Notes under the pieces: generated by a model
Databases searched by the model: none
Told to the model about the DNA's origin: nothing
Seen by the model: the letters and a program-made list of their open reading frames with translations, nothing else
Program-made: the position numbers and the translations under genes
DNA from: Myxococcales bacterium
GTDB lineage: Bacteria > Myxococcota_C > UBA6777
NCBI GenBank assembly: GCA_027005175.1
Contig: JALTMC010000850.1
Span: forward strand, 1-9,843
DNA: 9,843 nt
Reading direction: 5' to 3'
Part shown: one piece after another, positions 1-6,803 of the stretch
How the letters are laid out: each line of letters begins with the position of its first letter
Position numbering within the stretch: the first letter of the stretch is position 1

Positions 1-39
1 TGACGGATGAACAACAGTATCATTGCATCATGATTTCAG

Positions 40-55
40 AGTCCCGGTAGGGACT
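40..55. repeat. Short inverted repeat (possible hairpin)
   Basis: AGTCCC at 40-45 pairs exactly with GGGACT at 50-55 around a GGTA loop. On the plus strand it is followed by TATCCCTTTT, so it could be a weak terminator for a gene arriving from the left, but there is no uninterrupted T run directly after the stem. Only the stem is seen; the role is inferred. Confidence 0.35.
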
Positions 56-86
56 TATCCCTTTTCAATATCGTTCAAGCCGTCAG

Positions 87-106
87 CCTGAGAATTCATT
101 CTCAGG
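87..106. repeat. Perfect 9-bp inverted repeat downstream of the lipoprotein gene
   Basis: CCTGAGAAT at 87-95 is the exact reverse complement of ATTCTCAGG at 98-106, with only TC between. As RNA it would more likely form an 8-bp stem with a 4-nt loop. It lies about 115 nt past the stop of the minus-strand lipoprotein gene. No T-rich tail follows on either strand, so it is not a standard intrinsic terminator. A protein-binding palindrome or an mRNA 3' end stabiliser are alternatives. Confidence 0.5.
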
Positions 107-165
107 TGCTCGTTGTGCAACTCGTGGGCGGTCCAGTATGTTATTAAAGAAGTGTGGTGCAAAGT

Positions 166-209
166 AGAGTTGGCGTAACGCAGAGTTGAGATAACGCAGA
201 GTTGGGATG
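166..209. repeat. 16-bp tandem repeat, about 2.7 copies
   Basis: Three adjacent units begin with AGAGTTG at 166, 182 and 198. The first two are AGAGTTGGCGTAACGC and AGAGTTGAGATAACGC; the third (198-209) starts AGAGTTGGGATG and then diverges. The array sits 11-54 nt past the stop of the minus-strand lipoprotein gene, inside its probable 3' UTR. The period is not a multiple of three and no reading frame uses it, so it is non-coding. Similar duplications follow two other genes in this window. Confidence 0.75.
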
Positions 210-219
210 TTGTTGTAGG

Positions 220-1539
220 TCAACGTACGAATCGGTTGGGTGTACCGGGGAGTTTGTGTGTGGAGGCGATGGTGAGGGTTTGTTTGGCGTTGTTCCATTT
301 CAAGACTCGAACGACGGTTCCTGCGTCTGTTTGGGTGAGCGCATAGGCGGTGTTGTTGCGAACCATCAGGTCTGTGGTGAAGCCTTCGTGTTTGAGTTCT
401 TTGCGTGTTTTCATGTTGAGGTATTGGTCAAAGATCTGGATACCACCGCGAGGTGAGCTAATGATAATATGTTTGTTGATAACAGCGAGGCCATTCCAGG
501 CTGGGATTGGATCTGCTTTGACATCGGGGGTCGGGGGTCGAACTTCGTGTTGACCCATGGGAACGAGGACTCTGGAGCGGATATCGAAGGTCGCGAGCAG
601 ATGGCCTGTTCGACCGTATTGAATGTATGTACCGTAGACGACCATAATATTTTTTTGTGCGGTGATCTCGCGATACTGAAGTTGGTCTCGGTAAAATAGC
701 TGCGCACTGTATTTCGGTTGGGTCAGACCTTTGTCGTCAAGTTTGAAGAAGAAAACATATTTTGACAGTGGAGAGTCGTTCATCGCGATTAAGGTTTTGC
801 CGACTCGGACGAGCCCATTCACTTGGAAGCCACGCTCAGGAAGATCAACAAAAGGAGTGTGTAATCGACAGCTGGGTGTGTGGCTTTGGTACAAGTCGAC
901 GGCCTGAACATTCGTCTTGTCTGAGAAGTAGGCGAATCCATTGTATGCTTTCAGTGTTCTGGGGTGTAGATCTTTGATCGTGTATTGAGTGACAGAGGAG
1001 TCTTCCACAAACAGTGGATGTCGCTCCAGTGAGTAGCTCCCATCTTTTTGTCGATAGGTTGCGTACAGGTCATTGCCATCCAGGGTTAGCTGGACAGAGT
1101 CCAGGCTATCGCTCGAAAGATGGTACTTAAAGTTCTTGGCTTGACCCATAGACAGAGAGCCTCTTGTGTCCCACTGCAGGGGTGTTACTTTTACCTCTTG
1201 GCCTTGTGCTTCCTCTTTGACAGCGAGGATTGCATCTTTTCTAGGGGGTTTGGCTGCACGAGAGTAAAAGCCATCACAACCTTTTTTGGGTAGAGGGATA
1301 TCTACTGTTGTGCGTGCATATCCTGAGGAGGTCGGCTTTCTCGGCTCGGCTTTGTTGCTGGGATCTTGGTAGTTGTCGTAGTAGGCGGCCTGACTGTCCA
1401 ACGCAGATCGTTGTTTGGATGGCATTCCACAAGCTACCAACAAGGGGAAACACAGTCCACAGAGCCATAACTTTATCGTCGTATGGAGAGATTCGGTGTT
1501 GTTGTGTTGTTGTGTGTGGATACTCGACTGTATATACAT
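220..1539 (-). CDS. Putative outer-membrane lipoprotein of beta-propeller appearance
   Basis: This 439-residue protein has a long hydrophilic N-terminus (about 22 residues), then a short hydrophobic segment ending in the lipobox LVAC with Cys37, so signal peptidase II processing is likely. The residue after the Cys is Gly rather than Asp, which in Gram-negatives favours sorting to the outer membrane. After a low-complexity linker (about 38-110), the rest consists of repeated strand-rich units such as NGFAYFSD (about 200), NGLVRVGKTLIA (about 241) and NGLAVINKHIII (about 349). That resembles irregular beta-propeller blades, but I recognise no named family. Two Cys in the mature part (88 and 224) could form a disulfide. 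The ATG is backed by GAGAGG (1545-1550) five to six bases upstream, and no later Met precedes the lipobox. The codons for residues 9-16 lie in a GTTGTTGTG repeat on the opposite strand. The gene is transcribed divergently from xdhA; no function can be assigned. Confidence 0.8.
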   Translation of the reverse strand: MYIQSSIHTQQHNNTESLHTTIKLWLCGLCFPLLVACGMPSKQRSALDSQAAYYDNYQDPSNKAEPRKPTSSGYARTTVDIPLPKKGCDGFYSRAAKPPRKDAILAVKEEAQGQEVKVTPLQWDTRGSLSMGQAKNFKYHLSSDSLDSVQLTLDGNDLYATYRQKDGSYSLERHPLFVEDSSVTQYTIKDLHPRTLKAYNGFAYFSDKTNVQAVDLYQSHTPSCRLHTPFVDLPERGFQVNGLVRVGKTLIAMNDSPLSKYVFFFKLDDKGLTQPKYSAQLFYRDQLQYREITAQKNIMVVYGTYIQYGRTGHLLATFDIRSRVLVPMGQHEVRPPTPDVKADPIPAWNGLAVINKHIIISSPRGGIQIFDQYLNMKTRKELKHEGFTTDLMVRNNTAYALTQTDAGTVVRVLKWNNAKQTLTIASTHKLPGTPNRFVR

Positions 1540-1921
1540 TACGGCCTCTCACGGTCTTTCCGTGTCAATAGCAATGGTTGTTTGGTGGGTTGTTTTTTTG
1601 AAGTAGAGGCTTTTGCCTTACATTCTCAATATACGGACACACACGCCGAAAACTTGAAGCGCAAACGAAAATTAATACGAAGAAGATGGACTCTTCATGC
1701 CTCTGTGTATTGACGGATATTTATGAATCATGGAAACTAAGCGAGTCTTAGTAAGTCATGTTCTCCTTGGAAGAGCAGATCGCAGCTGACGATCTGATGG
1801 ATTCTTCACGCAGAGCCGGGTCGTCGGTCGCTGAAACGAGAAACACTGACTTCGAGTGATTTATGGCAGTTTTTATTCAGAATGATGACCGATTTGATCC
1901 CATGGGAGAAGAGCTGACTTC
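1540..1921. other. Divergent intergenic region between the lipoprotein gene and xdhA
   Basis: This 382-bp stretch must hold the promoters for both divergent genes. Contents I can point to are the lipoprotein ribosome site (1545-1550, minus strand), a run of seven T (1593-1599), a small bulged stem AGGC-TTTT-GCCT near 1608-1619, a TTGACG hexamer at 1710-1715 with no good -10 partner, a perfect 7-bp inverted repeat (1776-1796), and GGGAGAAGAG (1904-1913), a plausible ribosome site eight bases before xdhA. Short open frames here lack ribosome sites and recognisable content. I could not place a sigma-70 promoter with confidence on either strand. Confidence 0.6.
1776..1796. promoter_or_regulatory. 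Perfect 7-bp inverted repeat upstream of xdhA (candidate operator)
   Basis: CAGATCG (1776-1782) and CGATCTG (1790-1796) are exact reverse complements separated by seven bases. The half-site centres are 14 bp apart, somewhat more than one helical turn, and the site lies about 126 bp before xdhA. This layout suits a dimeric regulator of the XDH operon or of the divergent lipoprotein gene. Only the symmetry is seen; binding is inferred. It could also be a hairpin within a 5' leader, or chance. Confidence 0.35.
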
Positions 1922-3394
1922 ATGGATACATTGTGTTTTTGGGTAAATGGAAACATGGTTGAGGAGAAGGGTGTTCGTCCGACAACCACGCTGCTTAACT
2001 ATCTGCGAGAGACTCTTAATTTAACCGGAACCAAGGAAGGTTGTGCAGAAGGGGATTGTGGTGCGTGTACTGTTGCGATCATTGATCCTCATGCGGAGGG
2101 GGGAGCGAGATTTCGCGCTGTTAACGCCTGTTTGGTCTTGCTGCCTATGGTGCAAGGCAAAGAGGTCGTGACAGTCGAAGGTTTGCAGACTGGGCAGCAT
2201 TATCATCCGGTACAGGAGAGCTTAGTGCAGGCGCTGGGCTCTCAATGTGGTTACTGCACTCCTGGTGTGATCATGTCGATGTTTGCGGCATGTTATCGCA
2301 ATGATCTCAAGGAACCCTGGCAAATCGACGATCAGATGTGTGGCAACTTGTGTCGTTGCACAGGTTATCGGCCGATCATGGATGCCACCCAAGAGATCGC
2401 TGGAAAGTGTCCCGATGATCGTTTCCAAGAAGCTCTTCAAAACGCTGAAGCGCGCTCGATGGAGCTGGATTATTCCCATGGGGAACAGCGATATTTTAAT
2501 CCCACAACGTTTGAACAGCTGTGGGACATACTAGACCGATATCCTGATGCACGTTTTGTGGTGGGAGGTACTGATCTCTCTCTTGAAATCACCAAGCAGT
2601 TTAAAGAGCCTCAACTGCTCGTCTCTTTGGAAGGCATCAAGGAGCTGCGACAACTTGCGAACCAAGCGGGTCACTGGCATATTGGCTCCGGTGTTTTGTT
2701 GAGTGATCTGGAGGCTGCTTCTCGGCATGGTTTGGCTTCTTTGGAGCGGATGCTTCGGTTCTTTGGAGCCCGTCAAATTAAGAATCGCGGCACCCTAGGA
2801 GGGAACCTTTGTACGGCCTCTCCCATCGGTGATATGGCACCAACACTTTTGAGTTTGGGTGCTCAGGTCACTCTGCGATCGAGAGCGGGAACGCGTCAGA
2901 TATCTTTGGAAGATTTCTTTCAGGGCTATCGACAAACGGCGTTGCGACAAGGTGAGATTCTTGACTCGGTTCAGATCCCAGATTTTCCGGTGGAACCCGC
3001 ACAAATACGCACCTGCTCTTACAAAGTGTCGAAGCGACAGGAGCTAGATATTAGCACCGTTTCGGCAGGGTGTTATGTTCACCTTGACGAACAAGATAGA
3101 GTTGTTGAAGCACGCTTTGCCTTTGGAGGTATGGCTGCGACACCGGCTCGGGCGAGTCATGTGGAGCGAGCATTGGTAGGTCAGGTGTGGACAGAAGCCA
3201 ACTTGGAAACAGCGCTGGCTTTCCTGAAGCAAGACTTTACTCCCATGGATGACCATCGTGGCTCCGCTTGGTATCGACACAAGGTTGCGGGTAACTTACT
3301 GCGAGGGTTCTTGCTTGAAACACGCAAAGATCCTCATCCACGTTTGCCCTATCGACCCACAGCTACCGTTGTTTTGGATGAGGTGCAGTCATGA
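1922..3394 (+). CDS. xdhA: Xanthine dehydrogenase, small subunit (2Fe-2S and FAD)
   Basis: This subunit carries electrons from the molybdenum centre in XdhB through two iron-sulfur clusters to FAD and then normally to NAD+, in cytosolic purine breakdown. In its 490 residues the plant-type 2Fe-2S domain comes first, with Cys41, Cys46 and Cys49 in KEGCAEGDCGACTV plus Cys70. The helical second-cluster domain follows with Cys109, Cys112, Cys144 and Cys146 (QCGYC and CRC). The FAD domain starts near residue 190, with VGGTDL (214-219) and NRGTLGGNLCTASPIGD (288-304). A C-terminal CO-dehydrogenase-type flavoprotein domain closes it. Length and order match bacterial XdhA. The ATG has GGGAGAAGAG at 1904-1913 as a ribosome site. 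The stop overlaps the xdhB start in ATGA (3391-3394), implying translational coupling. No xdhC is seen in the window. Confidence 0.96.
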   Translation: MDTLCFWVNGNMVEEKGVRPTTTLLNYLRETLNLTGTKEGCAEGDCGACTVAIIDPHAEGGARFRAVNACLVLLPMVQGKEVVTVEGLQTGQHYHPVQESLVQALGSQCGYCTPGVIMSMFAACYRNDLKEPWQIDDQMCGNLCRCTGYRPIMDATQEIAGKCPDDRFQEALQNAEARSMELDYSHGEQRYFNPTTFEQLWDILDRYPDARFVVGGTDLSLEITKQFKEPQLLVSLEGIKELRQLANQAGHWHIGSGVLLSDLEAASRHGLASLERMLRFFGARQIKNRGTLGGNLCTASPIGDMAPTLLSLGAQVTLRSRAGTRQISLEDFFQGYRQTALRQGEILDSVQIPDFPVEPAQIRTCSYKVSKRQELDISTVSAGCYVHLDEQDRVVEARFAFGGMAATPARASHVERALVGQVWTEANLETALAFLKQDFTPMDDHRGSAWYRHKVAGNLLRGFLLETRKDPHPRLPYRPTATVVLDEVQS

Positions 3395-5733
3395 ATTTAA
3401 AGAAGCCACAGGCTGATTCTTCCCCGCGTCCAAAGAGTCCATTGCATCTGTCTGCTCTTCATGAGAGTGGCTATCTCCATGTGACAGGTGATGCGGTCTA
3501 TGTCGATGATATCCCTGCGCCTCGCGATATGCTTGTGGGCATGGTTGTGCCTTCACCGATTGCTCGTGGTCGTTTGGTCACATGTGATGTCCGTGCTGCC
3601 AAAGAAATACCAGGTGTTGCGGCAGTTCTGACAGCCAAAGATATCCCCGGTCACAATGATATCGCACCGTTTACCCACGATGAACCTCTGTTGGCTACGG
3701 ATGAAGTTTTTACAGTGGGTCAAAGTGTGGCGTTTGTGGTGGCTGACTCGTATGTCACATGCCGTAAGGCGGCAGCAGCCATTGTGTTGGAGTGGGAAGA
3801 GCTACCTGCGATCCTCTCTCTACGTGATGCTGTCGCACAGGGCTCCTTTCTGACAGAACCTCATGTGATGAAACGGGGTGATGTGGACCAGGTTTTGGCA
3901 GAAGCTCCCTTGCGATTTCAGGGAGAGGTTGAGACGGGAGGGCAGGACCATTTCTATCTGGAAACTCACGCAGCCCTTGTGATTCCAGAAGAAGATCACT
4001 CTTATAAAATCGTGTCATCCTCACAACACCCTTCGGAGGTCCAGGCCAAAGTGGCTGAGGTGCTTGGCATTCGAAGCCGCGATGTGGTGGTGGAAGTCAA
4101 ACGAATGGGAGGTGGATTTGGAGGCAAAGAGACACAAGGTGCTATCTTTGCTGCGCTCGCAGCCTTAGGTTCCTTCCACACGGGGCGGCCGGTTAAGGTG
4201 TGGCTTAATCGTGACCAAGATATGACCCAAACAGGCAAACGACACCCTTTCTTTTCCCGGTACGATGCGGGGTTTGATGATAACGGAAACCTGTTGGCGT
4301 TGCGCGTCGAGGGCTATTCTGATGGTGGGTGGAGTTGTGACCTGTCTGGTCCTATTCTCGATCGCTATATGTTCCATCTCGACAATGCATACTATATACC
4401 CAACCTTCACTTTTCGGCCCGAGTTGCCAAAACCAACACAGTCTCTCACACAGCGTTTCGGGGCTTTGGTGGGCCACAAGGCATGGTGGTGATAGAGGCT
4501 GTCCTTAATCGAGCGGCTGCAACGTTGGGTCTGGACCCTGCCGTGGTCCGTCAGCGCAACTTCTACGGCCCTGCGCCACGTCACCTCACACCCTATTTTC
4601 AAGAGGTTCCCGCCGATCGCTCGCAACGTGTATACGATGAGTTGATGGCCAGTTCCGACTATACGGCACGACGCGCCGCGATTGATGCATTCAACAAAAC
4701 ATCACAATGGACCAAGCGCGGGATTGGATTTCAACCGATTAAATTTGGTATCTCCTTTACGAACAGCGTACTCAACCAGGCTGGTGCGCTGGTCCATATC
4801 TATGCGGATGGTTCTGTTCAATTGAACCATGGTGGGACAGAGATGGGACAGGGCCTGCACACCAAGATGCTGGCTGTTTGTGCCCATGAACTGGGTGTTC
4901 CTGTGGAAGATATTCGCTTGATGACCACCGCTACCGACAAAGTGCCCAACACCTCTGCAACGGCCGCTTCCAGTGGCTCAGACCTCAACGGTGCAGCGGT
5001 ACAGAATGCGTGCGAGATCTTAATGGCCCGGCTGCGACCTGTCGCAGCCGACCTGCTAAAGCTGTCCAGCGATAAGGTGGAACATGTTGTTTTTGCCGAT
5101 GGTTGGGCGTTTTTGGAGAATGACGAGAGTTCTCGTGTCGCTTTTTCGGCTGTGACCATGGAAGCCTACAATCGTCAGATCTCCATGTCATCCACAGGAT
5201 TTTACCGCACACCGAACATTAAATACGAAGCCTCACTGGGGCGGGGAAAACCGTTTCACTACTTCTCTTATGGTGGTGCGGTGTTGGAAGTGGAGGTCAA
5301 CCGATTTACCGGGGAGCATCGCTTGCTTCGAGCAGATATCCTCCACGATGTGGGACATTCCTTGGTTCCATCGATTGATCGTGGACAGATTGAAGGTGCC
5401 TTTCTTCAAGGTTTGGGATGGCTGACTTGTGAAGAGCTGGTTTGGAATGACAAAGGTCATCTACGCACACACTCCCCCGATACCTACAAGATCCCTGCGG
5501 TTGGAGAGGCTCCACTCGACTTCCGTGTCGCTCTGCTTCAACGCGCGACCCAAGACGACGTGATTCACGGGAGTAAAGCCGTAGGCGAGCCTCCTTTTAT
5601 GCTGGCTATCGCTGTCCTCTCTGCCCTGCATCACGCAATCGCAAGTTTTGGACCTCTTGGTCACGAGGTAAAACTGGCCATCCCTGCAACACCAGAGGCA
5701 GTGCTTCGCTCCATTGATCATGCGATGGAATAA
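3391..5733 (+). CDS. xdhB: Xanthine dehydrogenase, large molybdopterin-binding subunit
   Basis: This 780-residue catalytic subunit hydroxylates hypoxanthine to xanthine and xanthine to urate at a molybdopterin centre. It begins directly with the aldehyde/xanthine oxidase fold (about 20-140) followed by the Mo-cofactor domains. The active-site residues known from bovine xanthine oxidoreductase align without strain: Gln212 (bovine Gln767), Phe243 in GGGFGGKE (Phe798), Glu247 (Glu802), Arg325 (Arg880), Arg357 and Phe359 in AFRGFGGPQ (Arg912, Phe914), Phe456 in KFGISF (Phe1009), and Glu733 in VGEPPF (Glu1261). Because both purine-contacting residues Glu247 and Arg325 are kept, xanthine rather than aldehyde or CO is the likely substrate; this is inferred from family knowledge. 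The bovine numbers are from memory, but the 35- and 78-residue spacings agree. Translation is probably coupled to xdhA by the ATGA overlap, and the SDR gene follows closely. Confidence 0.96.
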   Translation: MNLKKPQADSSPRPKSPLHLSALHESGYLHVTGDAVYVDDIPAPRDMLVGMVVPSPIARGRLVTCDVRAAKEIPGVAAVLTAKDIPGHNDIAPFTHDEPLLATDEVFTVGQSVAFVVADSYVTCRKAAAAIVLEWEELPAILSLRDAVAQGSFLTEPHVMKRGDVDQVLAEAPLRFQGEVETGGQDHFYLETHAALVIPEEDHSYKIVSSSQHPSEVQAKVAEVLGIRSRDVVVEVKRMGGGFGGKETQGAIFAALAALGSFHTGRPVKVWLNRDQDMTQTGKRHPFFSRYDAGFDDNGNLLALRVEGYSDGGWSCDLSGPILDRYMFHLDNAYYIPNLHFSARVAKTNTVSHTAFRGFGGPQGMVVIEAVLNRAAATLGLDPAVVRQRNFYGPAPRHLTPYFQEVPADRSQRVYDELMASSDYTARRAAIDAFNKTSQWTKRGIGFQPIKFGISFTNSVLNQAGALVHIYADGSVQLNHGGTEMGQGLHTKMLAVCAHELGVPVEDIRLMTTATDKVPNTSATAASSGSDLNGAAVQNACEILMARLRPVAADLLKLSSDKVEHVVFADGWAFLENDESSRVAFSAVTMEAYNRQISMSSTGFYRTPNIKYEASLGRGKPFHYFSYGGAVLEVEVNRFTGEHRLLRADILHDVGHSLVPSIDRGQIEGAFLQGLGWLTCEELVWNDKGHLRTHSPDTYKIPAVGEAPLDFRVALLQRATQDDVIHGSKAVGEPPFMLAIAVLSALHHAIASFGPLGHEVKLAIPATPEAVLRSIDHAME

Positions 5734-5779
5734 GAGTCGTCCTCAGAACTCGGGTGCAAACCTGGCTGGAACTGAACTG

Positions 5780-6628
5780 ATGATGGAAGGTAAAGTTTGT
5801 TTGGTCACAGGAGCCACCTCAGCTTTGGGAAAAGCTACAGCGGTGGGTTTGGCTGCGGAAGGCGCGACGGTAGTCTTGTTGTGTCGCGATAGGGAAGCAG
5901 GAGAATTATTACAGTACGTTATTGAGGACAACACAGGCAGCGTGAAAACAGACGTGATTGTGGGTCATCTTTCAGACCACACCTCGGTTCGACAGATGGT
6001 TCGGGAGTTTAAGCGAAAGTATCGCCGATTGGATGTCTTGCTCAACCTGGATGTTGTCACATTATACTCTCGTCAGATCTCTGTGGATGGTATCGAAATG
6101 ACGCTGGCAACCAATCTCCTCGGTCCATTTCTATTAACGTACTTGCTTACAGATGTGTTGCAAAAGAGTGTGCCTTCTCGGATCATCAATGTCACAAGTG
6201 AGATTCACCGGAAAGGGGCCATTAACTTTGATGATATTCAGCTTCGAGATGGCTACAGTGGGACCAAAGCCGCACGTCAAAGTGCTCTTCTTCGCGTGAT
6301 GTGGACGTATGAGTTGGCCCGACTTCTGCAGGATACAGGAGTGACAGCCAACTGCTTTTCTCCCGGTTTGGTTCGAACAGAGAGCAAAGAGCATATCCCC
6401 TGGTTTGTGCGTCCTTTTGCTGCGATTCTTTATGCTCTCAAGGGAGTCTCTCCCAAACAAGCCGCAGCATCGGCACTCTTTCTTGCTTCCTCACCCACCA
6501 TTGAGGACTGGAGCGGCCGATATTTCCTGCAAGGAAAGGAAACGCAATCATCCTGGGCTTCGTATGACAAAGAGAGCACACACGAAATTTGGGACATCAT
6601 ACGGCGACTGACAGGTGCATCGTATTGA
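5780..6628 (+). CDS. Retinol-dehydrogenase-like SDR protein with a degenerate active site (probable pseudoenzyme)
   Basis: The fold and length match the short-chain dehydrogenases related to retinol dehydrogenases: MEGKVCLVTGA at the start, LDVLLN, ATNLLGPFLLT, SRIINVTSE, TYELARLLQDTGVTAN, SPGLVRTE, and the C-terminal WSGRYF plus ASYDKES. Numbering from the longest frame (TTG at 5714; subtract 22 for this start), the usual TGxxxGxG reads TGATSALG, with Ala37 for Gly; the Asp of DLS is His85; NNAG is NLDV (111-114); and the catalytic Tyr and Lys positions, fixed by ungapped alignment to the following LANVLFT.ELA block, are Ala187 and Ala191. Ser162, Asn134 and Arg58 remain. A nearby YSGTK (181-185) fits YxxxK by pattern but is six residues too early. 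Starts at TTG 5714 or ATG 5720 would overlap xdhB; ATG 5780 or 5783 fits family N-termini, although none has a strong ribosome site. The gene is probably cotranscribed with xdhAB, and its role is unknown. Confidence 0.85.
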   Translation: MMEGKVCLVTGATSALGKATAVGLAAEGATVVLLCRDREAGELLQYVIEDNTGSVKTDVIVGHLSDHTSVRQMVREFKRKYRRLDVLLNLDVVTLYSRQISVDGIEMTLATNLLGPFLLTYLLTDVLQKSVPSRIINVTSEIHRKGAINFDDIQLRDGYSGTKAARQSALLRVMWTYELARLLQDTGVTANCFSPGLVRTESKEHIPWFVRPFAAILYALKGVSPKQAAASALFLASSPTIEDWSGRYFLQGKETQSSWASYDKESTHEIWDIIRRLTGASY

Positions 6629-6687
6629 AATGTTTCGATCTTTATGAAGACAGGTGCATCGTGTTGAAATGTTTCGATCTTTATGAA
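6610..6687. repeat. 39-bp tandem duplication across the SDR stop codon
   Basis: Two adjacent 39-bp units (6610-6648 and 6649-6687) start GACAGGTGCATCGT and end TCGATCTTTATGAA, differing at one position (A or G, 6624/6663). The first copy contains the last five codons and the TGA stop of the SDR gene. Since 39 is a multiple of three, the second copy repeats the TGA in the same frame at 6665-6667. Near identity suggests a recent event or conversion. It lies wholly at the 3' end and has no strong hairpin. Confidence 0.9.
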
Positions 6688-6747
6688 AAATGGGGGTAGT
6701 TGGGCTTCTTACAGTATCTGAGCGGGTATACGTTATGGCGTAGCTCT

Positions 6748-6756
6748 TGTTATAAC
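6748..6756 (+). promoter_or_regulatory. Candidate extended -10 promoter of the kinase gene
   Basis: TGTTATAAC fits the extended -10 form TGnTATAAT with one mismatch, about 48 bp before the kinase start, giving a leader of roughly 40 nt. No clear -35 hexamer lies 16-18 bp upstream. GTTATAAC (6749-6756) is itself an 8-bp palindrome, and CGTTAT (6731-6736) matches ATAACG (6752-6757) in inverse orientation, so a regulator could cover this site. This is inference from sequence only. Confidence 0.35.
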
Positions 6757-6788
6757 GGGTATTCATTTCGGTCAAACATTCTTTTGTT

Positions 6789-6798
6789 GGGGAGGAGG
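6789..6798 (+). promoter_or_regulatory. Strong ribosome binding site that fixes the kinase start
   Basis: GGGGAGGAGG is a strong Shine-Dalgarno match. It lies five bases before ATG at 6804 and overlaps the alternative GTG start at 6798, so the ATG is the probable start and the protein begins MTQAAEQ. Confidence 0.75.
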
Positions 6799-6803
6799 TG
6801 CTG

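Larger units (their letters stand above)
1..219. other. Gene-free left edge
   Basis: I see no convincing coding region between the window edge and the end of the lipoprotein gene. The stretch holds two short inverted repeats (40-55 and 87-106) and a 16-bp tandem repeat (166-209), listed separately. A 71-residue minus-strand reading frame crosses 83-298, but it overlaps the 3' end of the lipoprotein gene in another frame and resembles nothing I know. The gene to the left lies outside the window, so it is unclear whether this is a convergent or co-directional junction. Confidence 0.6.

Noticed and set aside
31-70. Possible CRISPR repeat around the GTCCCGGTAGGGAC hairpin
   Set aside because: Only one copy is present and no second repeat or spacer pattern follows. 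An array could lie left of the window, but nothing here supports it.
1593-1619. T7 run beside a small AGGC-TTTT-GCCT stem as an intrinsic terminator
   Set aside because: The T run comes before the stem on the plus strand and becomes an A run after it on the minus strand, the wrong order on both. Both flanking genes start, rather than end, here.
1710-1738. TTGACG as a -35 element for xdhA
   Set aside because: No acceptable -10 hexamer occurs 16-19 bp downstream, and the site is about 200 bp from the start codon.
4165-4626. 153-residue minus-strand reading frame
   Set aside because: It lies entirely antisense to the well-supported molybdopterin domain of xdhB and resembles no family.
5714-5782. 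Longer SDR N-terminus from TTG 5714 or ATG 5720
   Set aside because: The extra residues are polar and unlike family N-termini, lie partly inside xdhB, and lack a ribosome site. Family similarity starts right after ATG 5780/5783. The longer form cannot be fully excluded.
6651-6797. Intrinsic terminator after the SDR gene
   Set aside because: The tandem units contain only the tiny palindrome GAAATGTTTC and no GC-rich stem with a T tract.
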